This document shows positions 43,017-51,764 of a DNA stretch of 64,000 bases, piece after piece. The translations under genes were made by a program, and so were the position numbers. The DNA comes from GCA-2746795 sp963747345. GTDB taxonomy: Bacteria > Chloroflexota > Anaerolineae > Promineifilales > Promineifilaceae. The notes below the pieces were generated by a model. It saw nothing but the letters and a program-made list of their open reading frames with translations, did no database searches and had not been told where the DNA came from. How positions within the stretch are numbered: position 1 is the stretch's first letter; every line of letters starts with the position of its first letter. The DNA is taken from NCBI GenBank assembly GCA_963747345.1, contig CAVVFA010000001.1, positions 124,001 through 188,000 of the forward strand. The letters are read 5' to 3'.

Positions 43017-46000
43017 ATGAAAAGTAAACTGTTCACCCTCCTGGCTTTAGCACTGCTGGTTATTCCGGCGGCGTCGCCCTATTTCTTCCCTGGCGTGCCG
43101 CGCACCAATGACTTGTCGCCCCATTTGATGCGTGTCCTGTTTTGGGGCGAAGCCGCGTCTTATTCTGGTTTGTGGCCGCGTTGGTCGGCGGAACTGGTGT
43201 ATGGGTATGGGTATCCGGTTTTTAACTTTTTTCCCTCGCTGTTTCATGCCTTTGTCCAGCTAGTTTATCAGGTTGGCTTGCCGCTGCTGACGGCGTATCG
43301 GGTGGTGGTGTATTGTCATTTATTGCTGGCGGCCGTTTCCAGTTATTTGTTGGGCAAGGCGATTTTCCGCTCGCGTTTGGCGGGTTGGGGCGCGGCGGTG
43401 GTCTATGTTTACAGCCCTTATTTGCTCTATGATGCGATTGTGCGTGGCTCTGGCCCGGAGACGCAGGCGTTGGCGCTGCTGCCGTTGTTGATTTTGGCGA
43501 TTTGGAAGGCGAGCGAGACTGTTTTTCAACGCGGAGACGCAGAGGCGCAGAGAGGTTGGTGGCGATCAATATACCAATCGTTAATCTCTAACCCTTCGAC
43601 AAGCTCAGGGCAAGTCCTCCAATCTCCCAAATGGATTGTGTTAACGGCCGTTCTCTTCACCATCACCCTCCTTTCCCACCCCATCGCCTATCAACTCCTC
43701 ATTCCAATTGGGATATGGTTGCTGATTAAGGCGGGTTTTGCCCACTTCGACAAGCTCAGTGGGCGTGGATTCTGGCAGACACTCATTGGCCCCGCATTGG
43801 GTATTGGCTTGGGCGTATTGATGACGGCGTTTTACTGGCTGCCAGCCTTTGTCGATGTCGGTTTCACGCGCTCCGACCAATCCATCAGCCAGGGTTATGC
43901 CTACCAGACCAATTTCCTGACGCTGCTGGATATGCTTCGTTTTCCCAGTTTGCCAGCCGATCCGGCACTCATCAACCCGCCGGTGGTGCGGGCGATTCCG
44001 GTGGTGGGCTTGTTGTGGGCAGTTGTTGTTATCGCTTGGTGTTGGCGGCGCAGTACCCGTACCCAGCGAGAAATTGTAGCGACGTGGACGGCCGTTCTCC
44101 TTCTCTCTATCTGGCTCATCACCCCTTATTCCAGTTGGTCTGGGATTATTTCCCGCTGCTGCGCCTCACGTTTTACCCCTGGCGTTTGTTGAGCATGGCT
44201 TCGGTGGCAACGGCCGTTTTGGTGGCGCTTTCATTAAGGATGATTGGAGATTGGAGATTGGAGATTGGAGATTCCGCTACTCTCCACTCTCCAATCTCCA
44301 ATCTCTTACCTTCTTTTTTGCTAACAAGCCTCATCCTCATCTCGTCTATCCCCTGGCTCTTCCCGCCGCGCCAATCAATGCCGGAAGTGATAACCATCGA
44401 AAAGGCATTGAGCGAAGAACTGCCGCCTTTCTTCATCGGCACGACAACGCTGGGCGAATTTTTGCCCGCGACCGTGATTGAATTGCCAGATAAGTTGCCT
44501 GAAGAGGCAGATTTACGTGCTGGCAATAATCCAGACCGCTTACAAGCTGTTGACGGACTGACGTGGACACGCTTGAGTGAGAATCCGATTGAGGCAAGCT
44601 ATGAGGTGGTGGCAGAACGGCCGTTAACGGCCGTTTATCGCCAGTTTGATTTCCCCGGTTGGCAGGTGCAGATTGACGGTCAATCCGTCCCCATCACCCC
44701 CAGCGACCCGCATGGACTCATCACCTTTCCCATTCCTGAAGGCAGCCATGAAGTAAGCGTCACCTTCACCAACACGTGGTCACGCTGGCTTGGTTGGGCA
44801 ATTAGCCCTTTAGCGCTTGCAATTGTTATGGGGCTTGCCATTCAATGAGTTTAGAAAACGTTAGTCGTCAATGGTAAATGGTTGAACGCGACGCCCAACC
44901 GTCAATCCAAAATCCCAAATCGTTAATCTTACTGGGGATAACGGCCGTTTTCATCTGGCTGTTCTTCTCCTTTGTAGACACACCCCTGCGCCGTTCAACC
45001 CTGCAAGCGGATGGCATCTTGGGCAAGCCAGCCATCACCCCGTTGGATTACGCCGGCGAAGTGCGCCTGTTGAGCTACGAAGCGCCAACAATCCCTGTGA
45101 CCGCCGATGACGCCATCCCCCTGACGCTTTACCTTCAAGCCCAACGTGAAATCGGCGTACCGTACAATATCGGCATCCAAGTGCGCGATGCCGATGGCCT
45201 AAACTGGATGGCCGACAATACCCGCCCCTTCGACTGGCGCTTCATTGCCGACGAGCCGTGGCCGCTGGCTGCGTATCGCCTGGAACCATACCTGCTCACG
45301 CTGGCCGACGGCACACCGCCCGGAACCTACTGGCTCCACGTCGGGCTGGTTCGCGCGGATACAGGGCAAACGGTAGCCGCCTATGATGTGAGTGAATTGT
45401 TTGTTGGACAGCCCGGAACAGGCGAGAAACGATTAGAAGATGGCATGAAGCCGCCAGTGAGCGCCACGTCGGCAAGCTCCACTTCGACAAGCTCCACTTC
45501 GACAAGCTCCAGCAGTGAGCGGAGACATCCAGCTTTTAGGCACACGGTTAGATCGGACAGAAGCTGCGCCGGGTGATCCCGTACGAGTGACGGCGTTGTG
45601 GCAGGCGCTGGAACCCGATGCACAAAACGAGTTCACCCTGCAACTTATAGCAGCCGATGGAGATGTCATTCTCAGCACGTCTGACACGATTGCGCCGCTG
45701 TACCCGCCAGAGCAATGGCTGACGGGCGACCGCTTGCGCAGCGAGACGCTCTTCCGCTTACCGGCATCGACGCCGGATGGCTTGCATACCTGGCAGCTAT
45801 CGTGGGGTGACGCGCAGGTGGATGTGGGGCAGATGCAGGTAAATGCGCCGGAGCGCAGTTTTGAGACAGGGGAAGTGGAAACGGCCGTTAACCAAACATT
45901 CTCAAGCCCATTAGGCGATGTCGCCACCCTGCTCGGTATCAACACCAACTCCGAAACCGGCGAAGTCACCCTCATCTGGCAAGCAGACAGTGAAACGCCA

Positions 46001-46252
46001 ACCAGCTACCGCGTTTTCATCCATCTGCTTGGCGCAGACGATGCCATCCTCAGCCAATCTGATGGCGAACCCGTTAACTGGAGCCGCCCCACCACCGGCT
46101 GGCTTCCTGGCGAACTTTTGCACGATACACACCAACTCACACTAGACCAACCAGAAGACGCCCTGCGTTTGCGCGTTGGCCTCTATGATCCAGGCACGGG
46201 GCAGCGCCTTGCCACAGAAACAGGTGATTCTGTCACCATTCCGCTGCCGTAG
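43017..46252 (+). CDS. PTPS-related/YfhO-like polytopic membrane protein P5 (frameshifted)
   Basis: Last of the array. ATG at 43017 gives a signal-anchor-like start (MKSKLFTLLALALLVIPAAS). Signature: RTNDLSPHLMRVLFWGEAAS, LWPRWSAELVYGYGYPVFNF, YSPYLLYDAIVRGSGPETQA, TAFYWLPAFVDVGFTRSDQS, FPLLRLTFYPWRLLSMASVA, then DFPGWQVQIDGQSVPITPSD and beta-sandwich modules ending SYRVFIHLLGADDAILSQSD, WSRPTTGWLPGELL and LRLRVGLYDPGTGQRLA. Shifts near 44130, a stop at 44848 with restart about 44880, and a shift near 45515 are inferred. Repeat tracts: 43528-43555, 43592-43612, 43743-43762, 44240-44305 and triple TTCGACAAGCTCCAC at about 45470-45515. Confidence 0.75.
44240..44305. repeat. GATTGGAGATT hairpin repeat inside P5
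   Basis: TGGAGATTGGAGATTGGAGA arm and CTCCACTCTCCAATCTCCAA arm around TTCCGCTA, read through in frame. Confidence 0.85.
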
Positions 46253-46278
46253 GCGCTTTTTTGCACACAAGTCAGATT

Positions 46279-46334
46279 GTAGCCGCGGCATCCTTGCCGC
46301 GCAGGCGTAAACGCGGCAAGGATGCCGCGGCTAC
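46279..46334. terminator. Perfect 23-bp-stem hairpin after the nine-gene array
   Basis: GTAGCCGCGGCATCCTTGCC and onward is exactly complementary to the downstream arm ending GGCAAGGATGCCGCGGCTAC, with a 10-nt loop CAGGCGTAAA. It begins 27 bases after the P5 stop. It could end the long transcript or be a dispersed palindromic repeat; no U-run follows, so the terminator role is tentative. Confidence 0.6.
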
Positions 46335-46391
46335 GCCCTAAAATTGTAAAGACAGATATGACCAAATTTTTAGATTAAAGGGAGTGTTTCA

Positions 46392-46763
46392 ATGGATCCA
46401 TCAGCTAGCATTATCATGGCTTCGGCCTTAGTTTTTTATTCGATTGGGGTTTGGGGAGAGCGCATTTCTGGCCGACTCAAATGGTGGCATTTTGTATTCT
46501 TCGTGCTGGGGCTTATCTGTGATACGGTTGGCACAGGCATGATGTTTGAAATGGTCGGTGGGATGACCTACGATGTGCATGGGATAACAGGTGTTATTGC
46601 GATTGTGCTCATGTTCATTCATGCGGTTTGGGCTTTGATTGTTTTGCTCAGAAAAGACGAGGAACAGATAAAGAACTTCCACAAATTCAGCCTTTTCGTC
46701 TGGCTTGTGTGGCTGATTCCATACTTCAGCCCGATGTTTTTTGCCATGGCTGGCGCGAATTAG
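46392..46763 (+). CDS. HsmA-family (TIGR03987-like) small membrane protein
   Basis: 123 residues, four predicted membrane spans: IIMASALVFYSIGVWGER, WWHFVFFVLGLICDTVGTG, GITGVIAIVLMFIHAVWALI and FSLFVWLVWLIPYFSPMFF. The pattern WxHFxxFxxGLxxDTxGT and a charged cytoplasmic loop RKDEEQIKNFHKFS match the TIGR03987/HsmA family. Function unclear in the family. ATG follows AAGGGAGTGTTTCA, a good ribosome site. Not an obvious part of the upstream array because a strong hairpin separates them. Confidence 0.75.
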   Translation: MDPSASIIMASALVFYSIGVWGERISGRLKWWHFVFFVLGLICDTVGTGMMFEMVGGMTYDVHGITGVIAIVLMFIHAVWALIVLLRKDEEQIKNFHKFSLFVWLVWLIPYFSPMFFAMAGAN

Positions 46764-46796
46764 TATCTTATGAATGAACTGCTCGTACAAAAAACA

Positions 46797-46866
46797 AAGA
46801 TTTTGCATCGAATTAACGCGAATTAACGCGAAAAAGAAATTCGTGAAAATTCGCGCCAATTCGATG
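46797..46866. repeat. GAATTAACGCGAATTAACGCG / AATTCGCGCCAATTCG imperfect inverted repeat
   Basis: Tandem GAATTAACGC units followed by partly complementary AAATTCGTGAAAATTCGCGC. Intergenic; no gene between 46764 and 46898. Confidence 0.6.
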
Positions 46867-46898
46867 CCATAAACTTTTTTGGCTCTGGCTTGTCCAGG

Positions 46899-47013
46899 TT
46901 AGGTAAACCACAAAAAGTTCTTAAAATTACCAACACGCAAAATTGTGGTTTCCTTCAAGGAAAAGCGGGTTTTGCACAATTTTATTTCCAAAAACTTTCC
47001 CGCTTTTACCTAA
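46899..47013. mobile_element. MITE-like element, copy 1 (115 bp)
   Basis: Begins TTAGGTAAACCAC and ends GCTTTTACCTAA. Identical base for base, by eye, to 55292-55406. Two internal stem pairs are visible (AAACCACA with TGTGGTTT; AAAAGCGGG with CCCGCTTTT). The outer GGTAAA/TTTACC ends flanked by TA resemble a non-autonomous element with TA target duplication (IS630/Tc1 habit). No coding capacity. Confidence 0.7.
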
Positions 47014-47043
47014 CAAACACAAGCTCAACTGAATTTAAAATAA

Positions 47044-47075
47044 AAAACGGCCGTTCTCGCGAGAACGGCCGTTTT
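47044..47075. terminator. Perfect 32-bp palindrome containing two AACGGCCGTT words
   Basis: AAAACGGCCGTTCTCG and its exact complement. Uninterrupted, it would form a strong hairpin or cruciform between the MITE-like copy and the small membrane protein gene. It could be a bidirectional terminator. Confidence 0.6.
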
Positions 47076-47105
47076 CTGTGCTATTGGTTAAATAAAGCTA
47101 GACTG

Positions 47106-47276
47106 TCACATCTTGGAGGCTTGTTGTGTTCTCAAAGAGTAAGTTGGATCATCCATTTGCACATATACTTTCACCAGGGAGCGACGTTTGTTAGCGTGGG
47201 CAGAAAGCATATAGCAGGTTACTGTGAAAAGTGCGGTGATTACGGATGGTGCGATGAAAATTGTGATGTAGGCCAT
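47106..47276 (-). CDS. Small membrane protein, hypothetical (56 aa)
   Basis: MAYITIFIAPSVITALFTVT continues into a single hydrophobic span, followed by a basic turn HANKRRSLVKVYVQ and a polar tail. ATG is preceded by AGAGGATAAC, a fair ribosome site. No family recognised. It could be a short inner-membrane protein of the ubiquitous single-span kind, or chance. Upstream DNA holds three small hairpin repeats. Confidence 0.4.
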   Translation of the reverse strand: MAYITIFIAPSVITALFTVTCYMLSAHANKRRSLVKVYVQMDDPTYSLRTQQASKM

Positions 47277-47285
47277 GTTATCCTC

Positions 47286-47336
47286 TTTGAACCTCTTCCG
47301 AGGCCAACCTCTTTTGAGGCTAGCCTCTTCTGAGAC
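47286..47336. repeat. Three tandem ~17-bp CCTCTTnnGAGG mini-hairpins
   Basis: CCTCTTCCGAGG, CCTCTTTTGAGG and CCTCTTCTGAG follow each other with spacers GCCAA and CTAG. Located just upstream of the small membrane protein start. Confidence 0.65.
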
Positions 47337-47403
47337 CACAACTAATAAAACCAATAGCACAAAAAACCAATACAACGAATAATTCAGGTAACTACCAGTA
47401 CGA

Positions 47404-49119
47404 TCATGAATTAAAAAATTGTAGCCGATTTATCCCCATGTTGTCTCTAGTACGTCTGTTGTATGACTGCGGTACTCTTTTATGAAAAAGGTCAGCAGTT
47501 TGCTTTGAACTTGTCGAATTTTGGTAGACAACTTTGCCGCCGACTATTGTCATGACAACGGCCGTTTCCTTCACATCTTCCGCATCCATCTCAAATAAAT
47601 CGTCAGCCAACAGCACCATATCGGCCCATTTGCCAGGGGAAATGGAGCCTTGCACAGCTTCCTTGCCAGAGAGCAGCGCCGGAGCCATCGTGTAGCCGTA
47701 AATCACTTCGGCCAACGTGAGTCGTTCTTCGGGATACCAGCCGTTGGCGGGCTGACCGGCTTCATCTTGGCGGCAGAGGGCGGCATACATGCCCAGGAAC
47801 GGATTCATCGGCGCGACGGGCGCATCGGAGCCGAGCGCCAGTTTCATGCCATTGTCCAGCAGGGAACGGAAGGCATAGGCAGTCTGGGCGCGGTCGCCCC
47901 AAACCCGATCGGCCGTTTTCCAATCGGAAAGGATGTGGACGGGCTGTACTGCGCCCATGATGCGCTGATTGCCGACCCGCGCCAGGTCGTCTGGATGGAT
48001 GAGCTGCACATGCTCGATGCGATGCGGCATGGGTAGATGTTTGCCCGTGTCGGCCGATTCCCGTTCGATGAGCACATCCAGCACCTCCCGCACGGCACGG
48101 TCGCCGATGGCATGGACGGACATGGCGAAACCGGCGTCGGCGGCGTCTGTGGCGATGTGCCATAGTTCGTCTGCCGGAGTGACGATGACGCCCAGGTTGT
48201 CTGGTTCGCCTTCAAAGGCAGTCAGCATGGAGGCGGTGCGCGACCCCATGGTGCCGTCGGCAAACGTTTTGATGTGGCCGATCCACAAGTGCTCGTCGCC
48301 AAAGCCAGCGTGTAAGCCTAGGGCGGTCACTTCTGGCAGAAAATCGGCGGCGATGTTCATGTGGACGCGCAGGGTGAGTTCGCCTTGTTGGTTGAGCGCC
48401 TGCCATAAGCGGAAACTTTCGCGCCCTTCTTTTTCGACGCGCTGGTCGTGGATGCCGGTCAGTCCCAGACTGTGGGCGGTGGCGATGGTTTCGCGCAGCC
48501 AGGCTGCTTTGTCGGCCAGACTGGGCTTGGGGATGTGCGGGACGACGAGCTGCAAGGCGTTCCATTCGCGCAAAATGCCGGTTGGCTGGCCGTTTTCGTC
48601 CCGTTCAATCAAACTTTCTGGCGGATTGGGGGTGTCGGCGGTGATGCCGGCAATGTCGAGGGCGGACTGGTTGAGCCAGAGGGTGTGCATGTCCATGCGT
48701 GTCAGGGCGACGGGGTTGTGCGGGGCGATGGCGTTGAGGTGGGCGGCGAGGGGCAAGGTGTGCCATTCGGCTTCGTTCCAGCCCCAGCCCAGCAGCCATT
48801 CGCCGGGCGCTTTTTGGGAAACGGCCGTTTCCACCAGACGTAATCACTTCGTCAAAATCAGCCACGCCAAACAGGCTGAGCTGCTGGTTGCGTTCGGCTA
48901 CTTGCAAAAAGTGAATGTGGGAATCGATGAGACCGGGCAGGAGTAAACGGCCGTTTGCGTCAATGATTTTTGTGTCGGGACCAGCCAGGGTGAGGATTTC
49001 TTTGTTGGTGCCGATGGCGAGGAAACGGCCGTTGTGGACAAGCCACCGCCTCCGCCCAGGGCAATTGTGTCGTCAACGGTATAAATTTTGGCGTTGTGGA
49101 TAATTAAATCGGGATTCAT
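47404..49119 (-). CDS. YtcJ-like amidohydrolase (frameshifted)
   Basis: Metal-dependent hydrolase of the amidohydrolase-3 type, about 570 residues. The N-terminal beta-sandwich MNPDLIIHNAKIYTVDD leads to the metal motif LLLPGLIDSHIHFLQVAE, then LGWGWNEAEW, GLTGIHDQRVEKEG, KTFADGTMGSRTASML, VHAIGDRAVREVLDVL, HRIEHVQLIHPDDLAR, LALGSDAPVAPMNPFLGMYA and the C-terminal GSISPGKWADMVLLADD. Shifts near 49060 and 48840 are inferred. ATG at 49119 has GAGG upstream. The C terminus past VVYQNSTSSK reads through a TTCGACAAGTTC repeat, so the natural end may be about 40 residues earlier. Substrate unknown. Confidence 0.85.
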
Positions 49120-50767
49120 AGCTCGCCTCACTGTTGGAAAGTTGTTTGGTGTTTGATCGCGTAATATGCAAGATTGTAGACTCAAATTTGGGAGAATGAT
49201 GTAAACTTGGTGATTTAAGTACAATCGACATTACACTGTTATTTGAGTATTGCACTAAAAGCTTGAAGGGAAAATCATTACTTTAACGGCGGACGAGGTC
49301 ATGAATCGATCAACAGTTGTAATGCAGTGAAAGAACCATGGTTACACTTTTTCGGAGTGCTTAGTCTGCTATTGGCTCAGCGGATTGCGCTTGAAAACAT
49401 GATCGCTCATGGTGAGAATTCAGCCATATCAGGCTGGTGATCATAATAGCCATCGGCTATGAACCGATACATTGCTCGAACTTATCTGTGCCTCTATACT
49501 TCCTTCAATATTCGTCAGCTGACGCACGTATACACGGCATTTGCCCAGCAGCTAGCGAGATCTGGTCAACAGACGATTAATCGTTACATTGACAATCTGT
49601 GTCCAGATTGTCAGTATGTGGCGTCACAACATTCTAATGCTCCACATGACAAGTGTCTGGTGCTTCAAACTATTTACCACTGCTATATCATCTGCCAGCA
49701 TTACCATAGCCTTTTTTATGATGCCAGCTTAACTTGGTCAGCGAACGTGCCAATCATGATTGATATCTTCGTTAACGGCCAGCAGCTGGAGACTGGCATC
49801 TCGATGTTACTATGGATAGTGCAAATGGGAAGTCTGAATACAAGGCTGACCATTGTTTGACAAAAAGCCGTAACGTAGCTTTCGCTTCTTCTGACAGTCA
49901 ACAGATTAACGGCCATCGTGTGGTTAAGTGATATGTCCAAAACAATAACGGCACCAGCCAATTATCCAAAAATTTGGCAGAGCGCAGGCAAATAGCCAAT
50001 GCCAATGCAAATTGAAGCTATCTTTGTCATGCTGGATGTGGTAAAGTAAGCTTTCATCTTTAAATCACTAATCTGTTATGACTGGCATGTCTGGTAACGA
50101 TCGACAAAGTGAAACAGTCTTCCTGGCTAAATGACGCTGAATCTTCAGGATGCATACTTGAGGACGATGCTTGTTAGTCAGCAATTAGTATCTCAGATAT
50201 CATAAACTGATGTTCCAGGACGATAATCACGTTATGCTGATTTCATGTTTGGTCTGCAACAGACGAACTCATCAGCGAATTTGATTCTATCCGAACAACT
50301 GGTCATGACGGATAAGTAATTATCTTCGCCATACCTGATTTTGAATCAGGCTCAACAATTTTCCAAATCGCAGCATATAACAATTCTGTTCAATTCGGCA
50401 AACTTAGCAGATACTTCAATATGCAGTTTGCGTCACAACGATATTAAGCTCGAAGATAGCAGTAGCCGCTATGTAGCATCAAACACGATCCAATAACTTC
50501 CATCAATAAAAGCATTGGAGTGCCCAGATATTTGTTCTGATAAGAACATAAGGCTCACTCGTAAATACGAATATATCAACTTCAGGATGAACGGATGGCA
50601 AATAATTGCACGAAAATTTTGGGCGTATCTTGTAAGCGAAATCGGTGGACATTAAATAGTCGACAAAAATTCTCAGTATAAAACTTTTTCAAGCTATACT
50701 TCAATATGTCTACTGTTCATAAGAACTCACTAATTATGCAAAAACGCAGTATTTTCAGTTAAAGCAG
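49120..50767. other. AT-richer 1.65-kb region without recognisable gene
   Basis: Composition is visibly more AT-rich than the flanks. It lacks full AACGGCCGTT words and all of the dispersed repeat families. The longest open frame is 49459-49860 (+, 133 codons); its product matches nothing I know. Short perfect hairpins are frequent: GACAATCTG/CAGATTGTC at 49591-49612, CCTGATT/AATCAGG near 50335, TGTTCT/AGAACA near 50533, palindromes ACGATTAATCGT and CAATCATGATTG. The 13-mer ATACTTCAATATG occurs twice (about 50411 and 50696). Options: decayed foreign gene, structured noncoding RNA, or neutral spacer. Confidence 0.6.
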
Positions 50768-51680
50768 CTAAATCAAATGCTCAAGCGCTTTTCGCATGAC
50801 AGCTAAATTTGGCTCTTGCCCGGTGAAGCTGGTGAAGGCTTGTGCGCCTTGATGGAGGAGCATTCCCAGCCCATTGGCAGCTTGGCAGCCTGCGGCTTGT
50901 GCTTGCTGCATGAAGCGCGTCGTGGCTGGATTGTAGACCAAATCGTAGGCAAATGAGCCTTCGGGGAAAGCCAAATCATCCGGCCAAACGGAGGTTTCGA
51001 TGTTGGGCGACATGCCGAGGGGGGTGGTGTTGATGATGAGGGGGGCGGTAGTGGCGTTAACGGCCGTTTCCAATTCCCCCAGCGGCCACGCATTCAACCA
51101 ACCCGGCCCGTCTACATGCGGCCCAATCTCGTTGACCAACTGCTGCGCTTGCTCGATGCGCCGTGCCAAGACCTGCACCTGCCCGCCTGCTTGCGCCAGT
51201 CCATACGCTACCGCCCGTGCTGAACCGCCCGCGCCTAATACGAGACAAGAACGGCCGTTTACCCCCACATCCAACGAAGCCAAATCAGCCAAGAAACCAG
51301 ACCAGTCAGTATTATAACCCGTGAGATTAGAGATTGGAGATTGGAGATTGGTGGTTAGAGACTGTTCACTGTTCACTGATAACTGTTTACTGATTACTAC
51401 CGTGTTCACCGCCCCAATCGCTTGCGCTCCCGCTTCAATTTCATCCAAAAACGGCATAACAGCTTGCTTGTGCGGGACGGTGATGTTGACAGCCGCGAAA
51501 ACCGAGGGCTGGCAAGCCGCGAACGGCCGTTTCCACATCATCAGGGTGTACCGGCAGCGCCACATACACAAAATCCAGCCCCAAATCCGCCGCCGCCGCA
51601 TTGTGCATCGCCGGACTAAAACTGTGGGAAACCGGCCAACCAATGAGGCCGATGAGTTGGGTTTTGCCGGAAATAGTCAT
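50768..51680 (-). CDS. aroE: Shikimate dehydrogenase (frameshifted, with repeat-encoded insertion)
   Basis: NADPH-dependent reduction of 3-dehydroshikimate in the aromatic amino-acid pathway. About 303 residues. Motifs: LIGWPVSHSFSPAMHNAA (shikimate binding), NITVPHKQAVMPFLDE with catalytic Lys, AIGAVNTVV, GYNTDWSGFLADL with catalytic Asp, LVLGAGGSARAVAYGLAQAG (NADP), INTTPLGMSP and a C-terminal GLGMLLHQGAQAF. One shift lies near 51500. About 20 extra residues (SKQLSVNSEQ, NLQSPISNL) between AVNTVV and GYNTD are encoded by two dispersed repeat families. Followed upstream by aroA, giving an aro pair. Confidence 0.9.
51330..51402. repeat. GAGATTGGAGATTGG and AGTAATCAGTAAACAG repeats inside aroE
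   Basis: Two repeat families side by side, in frame, in the loop between the substrate- and cofactor-binding halves of AroE. Confidence 0.85.
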
Positions 51681-51764
51681 GGTTTTAAGTGGCAGAGTTG
51701 CAGAGTGGCAAAGTAACCAGTTGGAACGCTGACTAACTACTGTTTACTGTTCACTGTTTACTGA
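51681..51764. repeat. aroA-aroE spacer of two repeat families
   Basis: Contains GGCAGAGTTGCAGAGTGGC and CTGTTTACTGTTCACTG tracts. The second continues to the aroA stop codon. Confidence 0.7.

Noticed and set aside
46428..46859. 143-codon reverse open frame over the HsmA-like gene
   Set aside because: The forward frame has four clean membrane spans and a good ribosome site; the reverse is its shadow.
46899..47014. Integron attC site (GTTAGGT ... ACCTAAC ends)
   Set aside because: The order is inverted relative to attC (RYYYAAC first, GTTRRRY last), the flanking G/C is not kept in copy 2, and no integrase or cassette array is present.
47286..47336. CRISPR array
   Set aside because: Only three units of 16-17 bp with 4-5 bp between them and no cas genes; also no array among the other repeat tracts.
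49459..49860. 133-codon open frame as a gene
   Set aside because: No ribosome site, no recognisable motif, unusual Tyr/His/Cys-rich product. Kept only as part of the unexplained region.
49120..50767. tRNA or rRNA gene in the unexplained region
   Set aside because: No TΨC-like GGTTCGA with matching acceptor stems and no rRNA core sequence found.
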